A DNA stretch of 31,480 nt, taken from the NCBI GenBank assembly GCA_000969725.1, contig JXSR01S028567.1; one strand, 5' to 3'. Position 1 is the first letter of the stretch. Each line of letters starts with the position of its first letter. The notes under the pieces were generated by a model. It ran no database searches, was not told where the DNA came from, and saw only the letters and a list, made by a program, of their open reading frames with translations. Position numbers and translations under genes: made by a program. The DNA comes from Ophiothrix spiculata (taxonomy: Eukaryota > Echinodermata > Ophiuroidea > Amphilepidida > Ophiotrichidae). Of the stretch, positions 1 through 9,713 are shown piece by piece.

Positions 1-365
1 TTATTAATTATTATTATTTTAATTAATATCAAAATGAAAGAACAGTTAATATTTGTTTTGAGTAGGTATACTAAAAGCTATTGACCATCTCAAATCATTT
101 TAATCGGTATATAAAGTCTCTCATTCCTCCCTTTCAGGATAAAATTATATTGATTAAAGTGATAGTCAATTATGATGATAGCAAGTTGCTGGATTTGTGC
201 TTCTAAGGTTATGTGACATGCTCTTTCTCTTCTTAAGTAAGGTTAAATTAGTTTTGAAAAACAAGGAAATGGAAAAGTATCAAGTTTCTAGGCTAGTTAA
301 CTCAAAATTATCAATGATCGCTCCGGAAATCTGTTAGTACTGATGGAGTTTGAGAATCTTAATAG
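1..365. other. AT-rich non-coding flank
   Basis: AT-rich sequence opening with ATT/TTA-rich low-complexity DNA. No gene, repeat boundary or RNA was recognised. It is upstream of the SINE beginning near 366. Confidence 0.6.
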
Positions 366-740
366 CAGTCAAGTTAGCTCAATCGGTAAGGCGTTCGCTT
401 GCTGTGCGAAAGGTCCCGAGTTCGAACCCCGCTGGTGCCATAAAGTTGAGTATGCTTGAAATTCCCTTGGACAAGGAACTAACTGCTAATTGTCTTGTGG
501 AAACCCGTACGAAACTCGGGGAGCTGATATGGGCAGCGATGGTGAGTATGTGGGCTGATCAAGGTTCAGCGCCCCTAGAGGTTGTCGCAGAACCTGAAAT
601 GATGCTTTGTGTGGAATGGAGCTTACTTGGGCCACAGTGGTCAGCGAACACCTGTAAAGTGTGCAGAGGCCGAGTGGTATTACAAATCTGGGCGGCATAG
701 CGCACTATAAATTCCCAGTATTTATTTATTTATTTATTTT
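366..740 (+). mobile_element. tRNA-derived SINE, apparently full length
   Basis: The head is a decayed tRNA: a box-A-like TTAGCTCAATCGGTAAGGCG (374-393), a perfect 5-bp anticodon stem TTCGC/GCGAA with a 7-nt loop (394-410; anticodon position GCT), and a box-B-like GAGTTCGAACCCC (418-430). The T-stem does not pair properly, so this is not a functional tRNA. A body of about 280 bp follows, including CCCTTGGACAAGGAACTAA near 464, a CCTTGG-CAAGG phrase common in animal SINE bodies. It ends in a (TTTA)n tail at about 718-740, the expected 3' end of a LINE-mobilised SINE. The 116-codon open frame across it is incidental. I cannot assign a named family. Confidence 0.75.
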
Positions 741-2993
741 TATCTTGCAGTTGATAGTTTTTCTTCTCTGGCTTAAGCTTTTAGCTTTAGTTTGTGCCCA
801 TCACATGCCCTGACTCATCTGTTTTGTAAAAGAGAAGATATTTTCCTGAATAGGTGCCCACTGTTTGGAAATACTAATGTCGAGTACTTGTATTCTTGGC
901 ATTCTGATCCATTGCAATTTGAGCCCGTTTGAGTCTGAGACAGCCGTCTCAGCAGGCCAGTTACTCAGTTCATATGTTTGAAGCGAGCGAGGCAACCTTG
1001 ATGGGTGCCCCAACACACACTACCTACCCTGCCTAACCGACCCAGGCTTTTTATAGAACTTAGCCTGCTTACTTGTCTGTATGCATACATGCATACATGT
1101 GATAGAGAAGACACAGTGTTCGTTCGCTGAGGAAATTGAGCCATGCAGTGGCGTAATGGAGTAGTTCCCTGTTCCAACAAATGTGAAAAGCAATGGAGAT
1201 ATCATATCTTGATTTTATGAATGTTTTCATTTAGTTGGCAACTTTTAAGGGATACTGCTGGACAGTTCCCAAATGACAAGTAAACGCTGCAAACCGTGGA
1301 TACCTATGCAACCCCAGCGAGTATGTTGCGGGTGAGTACCGTTTGTGCACTATTATACTTCAAAACCCTTTGCTTTCCCTCTTGAAAACAGATGGAAATT
1401 TTAAAATCTCATCTTGCGGAATTTTGTTGATTTCTTAATAGTGATTAAGACTATCGATGGAGAAACATCTCTATATTGTTAATTTCAAAAGTACTAGAAA
1501 CTTTATGGATAAAATATTTGGATTTTATCTCCAAGTGCTATGTGTGTTGACTATAAGGGTTTTACAACTGGATCTGAATTGATTTGGGTCTAGATGATGT
1601 CACCTAAAAGTGAGATGGGCCATCATCCATCCAATCCATCCATCCATCCATCTATCTAGCCATCAGTTGCTCATACGATGATGACTAGTGTTTGCATCAC
1701 AGGTCACAGGTGTACAATAAACCATCAAGATTTCTAACCGGCTTTAACTAAAGCATAGCTACATAGCTAGAGCTGCATGTCTGGCTTGCTAGCTGAGTTG
1801 TCGTGTTGTTACATGTACATTTGAGCATGTCGAGTATGGCGATGGCGATTTATACACTGCACTAGCAAAAGCTAGTCACTCACTCACCACTGAGGGCCCC
1901 AACATCATGCCGTTGCACGGCAGTCAAGATGAATTTTTACGCTCCTATATATTTGTCAGTAGCTAAATTGACTGCTGTTTTTGAGTGGAGCATGGGGGAC
2001 TTTATCATAGAGGTTCAATATATACTTCTGATAAAGCAAAAGAGACATTAAATGTCATTATAAAATGTCTGTATAATTTGTTGTCTTTCATACTCTAAGT
2101 GGTTTGGGTTATTTTTAAAAATATATTATATAGAAAATTATATGCAATGGAATTAGAAGTTTTATAAAAATACTGATGTGTAAAAATAGTCTGTCGGATG
2201 TGTTTTAGACCCCTAACTCTCCTCGAACGTGTTGAGCATACTGTACAGCATACTGACTGCTGTACATGTACAACTTTATTGCAATTTTTTGTTAGTTTGG
2301 CAATAGCCTAAGTTTGAGAGGTACATACATGTTCATGCACAGTCTGTTTTATTCGTGTGACACAATATTCAACTGAGGATGAAAAAAGGGGTATTTGAAT
2401 TTGAAGCAGTGGAAAGCGATAGTCAAAAAGGATACAGAGCTTGTGATACTTCAAAAAATAAATGGTCCGTAATTTCTGGTTATAATAGTTATAAGGAGTA
2501 TTTGAGTTATTAAAAAAGTTTGTACAAAACGTTACTTCATACTTTGTAGAAAAGGGCAAGGCATATTCTATTATGGAAATAAAATCTTGACATCGAATTA
2601 AAAAATCCCTCCAATAAGCATCTCGAATTTTTAGCAATTATTTTTCAAATTATTTTGATCTCTTCAGTTGTGGGACTGATTTCACTAATGTATTTTGTTC
2701 ATTGAAAACTCCAACTTCATGCAAATCTGGGAGGTCATTGCAAGTTTGCAACAATTTTCAGAATGTGGTTTCAGAAGCACTTTTTTTAACACAGCAATAG
2801 AACACGGAAAATGATAAATTTGTAAAGCGGATTTGAGAATTAAGAACATGGGAGAATGATGTCTTTACTGTAGTATAGTACAATAAAATGGCCACCTTTA
2901 TCGTGAGGCCAACATAAATATGAATATACATTATAAAACTATATAAAATACTTGGAATCTTAATTATGTTGGCATTAATTAGATATTAGATAA
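741..2993. other. Spacer with no recognisable gene
   Basis: Contains a short (ATCC)n tract (1624-1656), a TGTACATGTACA palindrome (2261-2272) and AT-rich sequence. Short open frames on the minus strand (for example 2308-2637) have low-complexity, atypical composition and no motifs. No exon signal was identified. Confidence 0.5.
1624..1656. repeat. (ATCC)n microsatellite
   Basis: Imperfect tetranucleotide run of CATC/ATCC units, decaying into CTATCTAGCC at its right edge. Confidence 0.85.
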
Positions 2994-3550
2994 CCCTTTG
3001 AACACTACAAGTCGGTATACCAGTGGTAGGCATAACCAGTGTTTTTTTTTTAAATTTTAATCCTTTGAAGCCGACGAGCTGGTATACTGGCTCACATGTA
3101 CATGTACCGTATACCCGATGAGCCGGGTTACTGGCTTTTAGGTCACGTGTCAGAAACTTGATACATGGGTAGTTATTATTTACAATGGTCATATATCAGA
3201 AGACATCAATGAAGCTTTGAACCCATGGTTGATTGGTCATTTTGCTCTTATTTACCCAACAGAGGTGAAAAATTCCTCATATTTTTGTGAATTTGATCAC
3301 AATTTTCAACAAATGTGGCTTCGCCCATGGACTATAATGTAAATGTCGAATATGTTGGTCAACATAATTAGTATTCTTTTGTGAATGCTGGTTAATGGAA
3401 CAATTCAGACTACTACTATACTGTAAAATGAAAAATTAAGCAAGGAAAATCAAAATCAAAGTAAGTTTAGGGGTTATATTGTGTTTGTAACTTTTAGGTT
3501 GGCCCGGGTTAGAGGTACAGATACAAGTGGAATGGTCAGGATTCAAAGGG
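2994..3550. mobile_element. TTAA/CCC-type MITE (piggyBac-like ends)
   Basis: The left end CCCTTTGAACACTACAAG (2994) and the right end, read on the minus strand as CCCTTTGAATCCTGACC, are inverted copies. The flanks are ATAA (2990-2993) and TTAA (3551-3554), consistent with a mutated TTAA target duplication. TTAA plus CCC ends are typical of piggyBac-like elements. The 557-bp interior holds no transposase. It carries several variants of a palindromic phrase, GAGCTGGTATACTGGCTC near 3077 and related copies near 3010 and 3120. Superfamily assignment is by ends only. Confidence 0.6.
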
Positions 3551-3674
3551 TTAATAAGAAATAAACATTTTTGAAGGTTATTATATTTTTGGTAAGCTAC
3601 AAGAAGCCAGTACATGATTCTGTAAAATCATTGCGTATTACACTTTCCATGAAATAACCCAGTTTATTATTATA

Positions 3675-4534
3675 AACACCTCACAAAAGATAAGTTTACA
3701 CTTAGTCTGACCCCCATAAATCCAAGTACGAGCCCTCAAAGTCCAACGATATTGACAGATATGACAAATATGGAATCTCAGCTAAATTTTGACCCCAAAT
3801 TTGACACCAAAAACCATTACCATCATTTTACACTAGCCGTTTGAAAAATTTACCTCAATTTTCATTTCTCACATTTTGGGTATACCCGCAGTGTTATAGA
3901 GCATCACAACAATGCCTAGTGGAATCGATAGACAATCAGTGTTTTTTTTTTTCATTTTGCGTAGAGCACAGAGCTGCTATGCAAAGTCAAACCAATTCAG
4001 TCTCGAAGTGTTACGTGAAATCCGATTATCAGCCTAACAACTGGTTCACGCTTTCTAAAATTTAGTTTTGAACCATGATCGAAATGATCACCATACAAAA
4101 GTATAGCATACACCGTTGTCAGGGATGTACGTGAACCAGTCACTGGGGAGGTTACATAATCACTACGATACTGAATTTTATCCAAAAGGATAATTACATG
4201 TGTGTGTTTAAATTGGTAAAACAGTTAAGATCGGCACAGCAGCTCTGTACTCTACACAAAATGAAAAAAAAAATTGTCTATCGATTCCACTAGGCATTGT
4301 GGTGATGCTCTATTACACTGCGGGTATACCCAAAATGTGAGAAATGAAAATTGAGGTAGATTTTTCAAACGGCTAGTGTAAAAGGATGGTAATGGTTTAT
4401 GATGTCAAATTTGGGGTCAAAATTGAGCTGAGATTCCATATTTGTCATATCTGTCAACATCGTTGGACTTTGAGGGCTCTTACTTGGATTTATGGGGGTC
4501 AGACTAAGTGTAAACTTATCTTTTGTGAGGTGTT
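3675..4534. mobile_element. Foldback element with ~300-bp inverted arms
   Basis: The arms 3675 to about 3980 and about 4236-4534 are reverse complements with only about ten substitutions seen over 300 nt plus a short length change in a poly-T/poly-A run. Outer ends read AACACCTCACAAAAG and are flanked by TA on both sides (3673-3674, 4535-4536), consistent with a TA target duplication as in Tc1/mariner-type insertions. The central roughly 250 nt is mostly unpaired, with a further short inverted match CTGGTTCACG (4041) / CGTGAACCAG (4130). No transposase is encoded. Transcribed through the intron, it would form a very long RNA hairpin. Confidence 0.85.
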
Positions 4535-4536
4535 TA

Positions 4537-5079
4537 GATTACAGTAACTGTAGTCATAAGACTTTTTATGGTTTAAATTAAGGTTCTTTGTTAAAAAGGG
4601 TTAGAACTGACAGAGAATACGTTAAAACGTTTTGGTATTATATTATGGCTGTTCAGCCCGTATGAGCCGTAAATGCCAGAAACTTCATTTTGTGCCACAG
4701 GTGAAAATATATGTCAAGGTCATAATTTGCCGAAATTGATTTTTTCACAATCCTTGTGCTTACTACAAACTACTAGCAAAGTTTCATTTCAAGAAAATGA
4801 TAGGAAATGTGAAAAAAATCTGCATATTTTAAAGACAATCAACAGAAAATATAGGGCTTACCGATCTTTGAATGCATTTATGGCGGTTATACGTTTTACT
4901 CCCTGACAACGGTTGACAGACCATAACGTGACTTCTGGAAATCGTGTGAAGTTCATTAAGGTGTCATTTTAATCCTTAAAGCATGGTCTTTGGAAATAAT
5001 GAAAAACATGAAAATGACAAGAGGTGGTATTTACGGCTGGTTTGGGATGGACAGTCACAATTATAATTGAAATGATATT
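4537..5079. other. Spacer with no recognisable gene
   Basis: Includes a 77-codon open frame (4673-4906) without recognisable motifs and a TCCCTGACAACGG word at 4900-4912 that is complementary to 4113-4125 in the foldback loop. Nothing else was assigned. Confidence 0.45.
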
Positions 5080-5266
5080 GGGGCAATATACATGGAGTGC
5101 AGATCCAGATGCATGGTCATCTCCAAGATCAAGATCTGAGATCCGCATCTCCATAGACTATTTACATGTACGCAAAGTGCTGTACAGCAGATCCGTATCT
5201 GACGTAGCCACAGTCTCCTGCAAAGCGGCTTACGGAGACGCATTCATCTGAATTTGCACTCCCGTT
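5080..5266. mobile_element. Palindromic MITE, family A copy 1
   Basis: The left end (GGGGCAATATACATGGAGTG then CAGATCCAGATG) and the right end (CATCTGAATTTGCACTCCCG) are imperfect inverted repeats. The interior is rich in AGATC(C/T)-type words, including AAGATCAAGATCTGAGATCC at about 5125. The same sequence occurs inverted at 24104-24294 and as a fragment at 9655-9713. About 187 bp with no coding capacity. Open frames on both strands here are by-products of the palindrome. Confidence 0.75.
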
Positions 5267-5307
5267 TAAATTACACCACACACAACATAAATGATAGTGA
5301 AAAAATC

Positions 5308-5381
5308 ACTGAACATCCAGGATTCGAACCTGGGATCTTGGCATTCCTAGCGCCATGCTCTACCAACTACCAAGTCTCAGT
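5308..5381 (-). pseudogene. tRNA-like sequence (SINE head or tRNA relic)
   Basis: On the minus strand the T arm is perfect (CCAGG-TTCGAAT-CCTGG, 5317-5333). The anticodon arm is nearly perfect (TGGCG/TGCCA with 7-nt loop CTAGGAA, 5339-5355; anticodon position AGG). The D arm (AGTTGGTAGAGC) and acceptor stem are decayed, so it is unlikely to be a working tRNA. It is followed on its 3' side only by about 40 nt before the MITE at 5080-5266, so any SINE body has been lost or never existed. Confidence 0.6.
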
Positions 5382-5396
5382 AGATCTTAATCTTAG

Positions 5397-5690
5397 GGGA
5401 TGTGGGTTAGCGCAGTGGTACTTCCTTGCTTTGCACCAATGAGTCCTGGGCAGTCCATACTCGCTTCCGCTGGTTTTCCTCCGGTCGTCCTCCTGCACTT
5501 AAAACTGTTACCAGATTTGTCCATCATAGTCTGCCCCACCCAGGATATGGGAAGCTGCATAAAGGGTAAATATTACAATCTAACTACCGATAGAATGTAC
5601 GCTTGAAATGGCTGCAAAACGCTTAAATGAAGTGAAATGATTGTGATTGTGCATCAGAATGGCAGGATAATCATAATGATAGGTCTATAT
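5397..5690 (+). mobile_element. Second tRNA-like SINE, + strand
   Basis: Begins GGGGATGTGGGTTAGCGCAGTGG, a box-A-like start (5405-5421). A degenerate box-B region follows, then a long body with pyrimidine-rich GGTTTTCCTCCGGTCGTCC (about 5473-5491) and a tail of short direct repeats (AATGAAGTGAAATGATTGTG near 5626). The body differs from the SINE at 366-740, so it belongs to another family. The 3' boundary is approximate. Its 5' end lies about 16 nt from the 5' end of the minus-strand tRNA-like sequence at 5308-5381, a head-to-head arrangement. Confidence 0.55.
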
Positions 5691-6331
5691 GTTCCAGAGA
5701 ACAATTAAGAAAACATATGACAAAAGTCTAAATGAGTTTAAAATAGTAGGCTTTAATTATCTCTCGAGGGCCCATGCATAGCACAGGCATCTTGCTAGTT
5801 TCTATAGGTGAAGCAAACATTTTGGAATTGAGTAAAACAAGGAAGTAACATAGAAAAGAATCTGAACATGCTGGTGTCCTGTTGATATGTGTCTACATAA
5901 AGTCTCTGCTAAAATTGGCCCCTCATTCTGGGTGTTATTTACATTGTTTAAAGAATTGTGATGCCGAGTTTAGTTGTCATCATGAAGCTGAATTATCATA
6001 CTTCTGGATTTTTTTTTTTTCGTTTCCAACCAAACAATCTTTGCCACTAGCTGGAGATTGTCATTTTGACTTGATGCACAAGCGGCATGTGCATTTATAT
6101 GTTCAGGGTGTCTGCATTTTGTGTTACTTCTAACGTGACTTAGGCTAAGATATACATAGATTTGTATTATGAAGAGTTCATGAGTTATGTGTGCATGTGC
6201 ATTAAAAAGCAGACAATGCAATAACTCACCTTCTGTGACCAACAAGCTTAAGCAATTTGCTGACCATTCCTATACCATTAACATAGTCAAAGAGAATACA
6301 TGGTTCACTTTGTGTGGAAAATACACACCTT
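5691..6331. other. Spacer with no recognisable gene
   Basis: Overlapping open frames of 83-96 codons exist on both strands (5882-6133, 5970-6245, 6187-6477), but none shows domain-like composition. The last runs through the MITE at 6338-6460, so it is unlikely to be real. Confidence 0.5.
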
Positions 6332-6337
6332 ATCAAT

Positions 6338-6460
6338 CAGGCATGATTATCTTCAGGTTTTTGCCTGAATTCAGGCAAAAATGCTTGGATCTTCACTGTA
6401 CAAAAGTATTGGGAAATTCACATTTTCAGGCAAATTTACAAAAAGCCATAACCATCCCTG
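6338..6460. mobile_element. 123-bp palindromic MITE with 6-bp target duplication
   Basis: The ends CAGGCATGATTAT and (minus strand) CAGGGATGGTTAT match 11/13. Both sides carry ATCAAT directly adjacent (6332-6337, 6461-6466). CAGG(C/G)ATG ends resemble hAT-type termini, although those normally make 8-bp duplications. Inside is a perfect 24-bp palindrome (6358-6381) centred on GCCTGAATTCAGGC, and a third CAGGCAAA at 6427. A related end occurs at 9501. Confidence 0.65.
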
Positions 6461-6466
6461 ATCAAT

Positions 6467-7534
6467 GGAGTCATTAAACCATTTGTAAAGATATTCGACA
6501 ATTATGTCACATCATATAAGAAAGATATATTTTGGATCCATTTGCAAGTATTTGTTACATTCAGGATTTTATGACCTGTTTGAAAGTATATGTTGCATTC
6601 AGGTTATTTTTGTACCAGCCAATATCATCTGATTATCAGTATTGTTATACAGCCAATCTCACAACACCAAAAAACAATGACTAGATGAGGTTCAACAAAG
6701 CCTATATACCAGATATACACATTTTGTCAATTGATAGTCATTTCAAATTTGAAAAAAAAAACCCTTAAAGATGATTATGGACTGGTAACATTGCATTAGC
6801 TCATAAATACTTCAGGTATACTTAAAATAAAATAGATATTACATGCGTGATATCGCAAAAGTAGGTCAACTTATCTCCCCATTGAAATATAAGCTGTGAA
6901 TCAATTTAGTATACAGTCCCAAGAAAATTTAGTTTGATTTTAAAAGACTAAAAAATTGCATGATACTATAAGTATTATGAAAAAATGTCTTGAAAGCATC
7001 GCTGACGTTCTCCAAATGTTACACCGAGTGATTTGGCACCACAACATTTTTGCATCACTGATTCTTTCCTGAGCATCTGATTTTCGAAACACTGAAACTT
7101 TGCTGATCCAGCTGTAAGGCTTCGTTAAAGCATTGCAGATATATAGGTGACCAAACTTTCATTGACGCTTTGGGAAAACATCTGAAATTATTCTTTGATG
7201 CATCAGGAGAGTGTCTGGATGGTTCTGCGATACTTTTCAAGACAAAACACTGAAAATGCATTATAAATTTCAATGCAGGCAGAATCTCCTTGAGAATTGA
7301 GATGCTCTCACAATATATGCTCATGTCGCAGATGCTTTTGCGAACCCTCTGCAATGTTATAAATCTAAATCTGGAATACATTGCCAATATCAAATAATCA
7401 AAGGGGCATATGTTTTTCACACTCCTTCCAAAATCAAGAAGGTTAGGGTCACATCATACTTGATTGCCTAAAATTACAGAAGTGGTTTGTTTGATCAAAA
7501 ATAAGAGCGAAGTATTCTTAACCTTGTTATTGGC
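6467..7534. other. Spacer; contains the longest open frame of the window
   Basis: A minus-strand 121-codon frame occupies 7055-7420. It is serine/lysine/isoleucine rich with no motif I recognise, and no promoter or splice context could be assigned. The rest is AT-rich sequence without features. Confidence 0.45.
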
Positions 7535-7538
7535 TTAA

Positions 7539-8034
7539 CCCTTTATACTCTCGCACGCTTAAATTACAGTCTAAGTCCAAATATGTCATGAAAAAATTTC
7601 TGGTTCCCCCTGGGATTTGAACCCGATCCAATGTCCAGCTATATGCCAAGCCACTGAGTGTGGCCTGCCCGGGTAGCAATTTCCTGACCATTTGTGATGC
7701 GATCTGGGAAAACCCTTCACATGGTGCAAATTTTACATTTTGAGTTCTTAGTTCTATAAGAAAGCTATAGTTATTCCTTTTATAACACTTTTTGTTTCAA
7801 CCTTCTAGAGTGCCCAAGCCCAAAGTTACAGATGTTTGAAGTTGATAAAAAAATCTAGAAAAACATAACAAAATTGGGGTTATTTTCTTTATTTCTGCAA
7901 AATTGTCCCCAGCGACATGTGAAGGGTTTTCCCAGAGCACATCACATTTATATCCGCCGTCTGCGATGTATTCGGACTTAATCAAATTCTTGATTTAATA
8001 CTGTAGTACTTTGTAGTACGTAGGAGGGTACGGG
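7539..8034. mobile_element. TTAA/CCC-type MITE enclosing a tRNA-like domain
   Basis: TTAA flanks both ends exactly (7535-7538, 8035-8038), and each end begins CCC reading inward (CCCTTTATACTCTCGCACG left; CCCGTACCCTCCTACG on the minus strand right), alignable with small gaps. Internally an inverted pair with core CTGGGAAAACCCTTCACATG (about 7707-7726 and its complement about 7915-7935) forms a subterminal stem. A tRNA-like segment lies at 7600-7672. 496 bp, no transposase; piggyBac-like by its ends. Confidence 0.6.
7600..7672 (-). pseudogene. tRNA-like domain inside the MITE
   Basis: On the minus strand: box-A-like CACACTCAGTGGCTTGGCA (about 7645-7663) and box B GGGTTCAAATCCC (7612-7624) at the normal spacing. 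No clean cloverleaf forms because the anticodon and acceptor stems do not pair. This could be an old SINE head captured by, or inserted into, the surrounding element. Confidence 0.5.
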
Positions 8035-8038
8035 TTAA

Positions 8039-8849
8039 TCATTTTGAAATGTATTTCTTAGGATTTAACACTGCAAAGGAAATATTAATGAAAAAAACCC
8101 ACTCCCAATTATGCATTTTGCCATCCTAGGCAAAAATTGTGCAGGGGAAATTTTGTTTGGGATTATTAAATTGCCTGTAGTGATGTTTATTTAAACCCTT
8201 ACCAGTAGTTATCTGTGTCATTGTATCAGTCAGCAAATTGACTGAGATGTGATTTTATAGGACATGGGTTAATTTGGGTTTAAAGTCATGTAATTAGAGA
8301 TAGTCACAGAATTACTATGTTTATTGGTTATTAAAAGGGATATTCCACGATCCTGATATGATTAAAACTTTACCTCTTTTCTATATCTATAAAGATGAAA
8401 TAAAGATAAATGCATGCTTGAAATTTTGTTTTCAAGTTGGAAGCCGTGTAACTTTTTAAAATCGTACAAGGTAGGTTCATACTTAATGTTCTTTGAGATC
8501 TTAGGAGACTTTTGAGTTATTTGGTATTTTTGCCTCCTAGTATTTAGAGTCAAACTTTCTCCCCCCTCCCTCAACCAGCTTCAAGTATAGGTGATTAAGA
8601 ATGGGAAAGAAAGAAAAAAAAAACACACTCCACATGGGCCCACAAATTCAGATCAATCTGCCTCTCCCTTGACCATTTTGCTTCCAACTGGACCAATGAT
8701 GTATCTGAAAAGTGTACCCTATGGTGGGTCACCTAAATTTTGTTTACAAAGATGGGGTCTACGTCAATTTTGCTGGGCTATAATGGATAATGTATTTCAC
8801 AGATAAAAGGGACCTCAAGAGTTTCTGAGATCCAAGGAGGGGCCCTTAC
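8039..8849. other. Spacer with no recognisable gene
   Basis: Holds a short inverted pair TTTAAACCC (about 8191) / GGGTTTAA (about 8276) that may bound a tiny degraded element, and an A-rich run near 8610. No coding evidence. Confidence 0.4.
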
Positions 8850-9457
8850 CAGTGGCGGATTTAAGAGTCAGCAAAACGAAAGCAGCTGCTGACTCCCTTA
8901 AAATATTGCTTTTAAGGCCCAAAAAATATATTTTAAAATGGAAAAGAAAAAAATACTGCCACAGAATCCCCCAAGATTCATATAGAAGACTCAGTGTTCT
9001 TACAACATCATGGGCCCGAGTAGAACACTTGGCACCATTCAACTTTTCCCCTTAAGAAATTGTGATGGACCCAAAAAAAATTTTGTGGGGTCAATTTTAC
9101 CAATTGGGAACCAGGGGCAGCGCCAAGGGGTCCTGGGGGCATTTTCCCCAGTCACAAACCTGAATTGCACTTATCCCCCGCACCCTTTCAGTCACTTTCC
9201 CCCTTTAAACGTAAAATGGTAAAAAAATGTGTGTACTTCGCGTGAAAATTCATATAATATATCTTTTTATCTATATATTTTTAGTCAAATTGACATTTTT
9301 CAAGATTTTCAAGCAATTTTCAGCTGAAATTTAATGGGGTTTTTTTTTTAGCGCACATAACAAAAAAGTCCATATTTTTTCCTCAGACCATTTTTTTGTT
9401 TAAAAAGGGCCACATCTTAAGCTGCTGACAGGTCCCTTTTCCTTAAATCTGCCACTG
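8850..9457. mobile_element. Non-autonomous hAT-like element
   Basis: The left end CAGTGGCGGATTTAAG (8850) and the right end, minus strand CAGTGGCAGATTTAAGG (from 9457), match except for one base in the first 16. CAGTGGCG is a typical hAT terminus. The adjacent 8 bases (GCCCTTAC and CCCTTTGC) are similar but not identical, as in an aged 8-bp target duplication. The ends also share a subterminal GCAGCTGCTGAC / GCTGCTGACAGG word. 608 bp; short open frames inside have no transposase motifs. Confidence 0.65.
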
Positions 9458-9500
9458 CCCTTTGCAGCAGTTTAGTACTCTTGTGTTACACAAAAGATAA

Positions 9501-9560
9501 CAGGGATGCCAGTTTTCAGGCAATTGCCTGAATTCAGGCTTTTCTGTTGTCAAAATTTAC
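9501..9560 (+). repeat. Orphan end related to the 123-bp MITE
   Basis: Starts CAGGGATGCCAGTTTTCAGG and contains overlapping palindromes CAGGCAATTGCCTG (9517-9530) and GCCTGAATTCAGGC (9526-9539). The second is identical to the core of the MITE at 6338-6460. No matching right end was found; it may be truncated by the repeat near 9655. Confidence 0.5.
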
Positions 9561-9654
9561 TCTGTTTTATTCATTTTCAGCCTATTTTTGGACATTTTAC
9601 ACCAATTTCATATCATATGCAATCTAACACTCTGCATTGTGTAGAATTCTCAGA

Positions 9655-9713
9655 GCAGTCTACAGAGATGTGGATCTCTGTGATGCAGATTTATCTGGAT
9701 TTGCACTCCCATG
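9655..9713. repeat. Fragment of palindromic MITE family A
   Basis: The right-end portion (CAGTCT ... GAGATG ... ATCTGGATTTGCACTCCCAT) corresponds to the right end of the copy at 5080-5266 in the same orientation. The left half is missing. Confidence 0.6.

Noticed and set aside
366..440. Functional tRNA gene (anticodon GCT)
   Set aside because: The T-stem and acceptor stem do not pair and a SINE body with TTTA tail follows, so it is a retroposon head.
350..700. 116-codon open frame near the window start
   Set aside because: It lies across the tRNA-like head and body of a SINE; its reading frame is incidental.
5308..5381. Functional tRNA-Pro(AGG)
   Set aside because: T and anticodon arms are good, but D and acceptor stems are broken and the sequence does not resemble a proline tRNA.
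8191..8284. Mini-element bounded by TTTAAACCC / GGGTTTAAA
   Set aside because: Only nine matching bases at the ends and no clean target duplication; insufficient to call.
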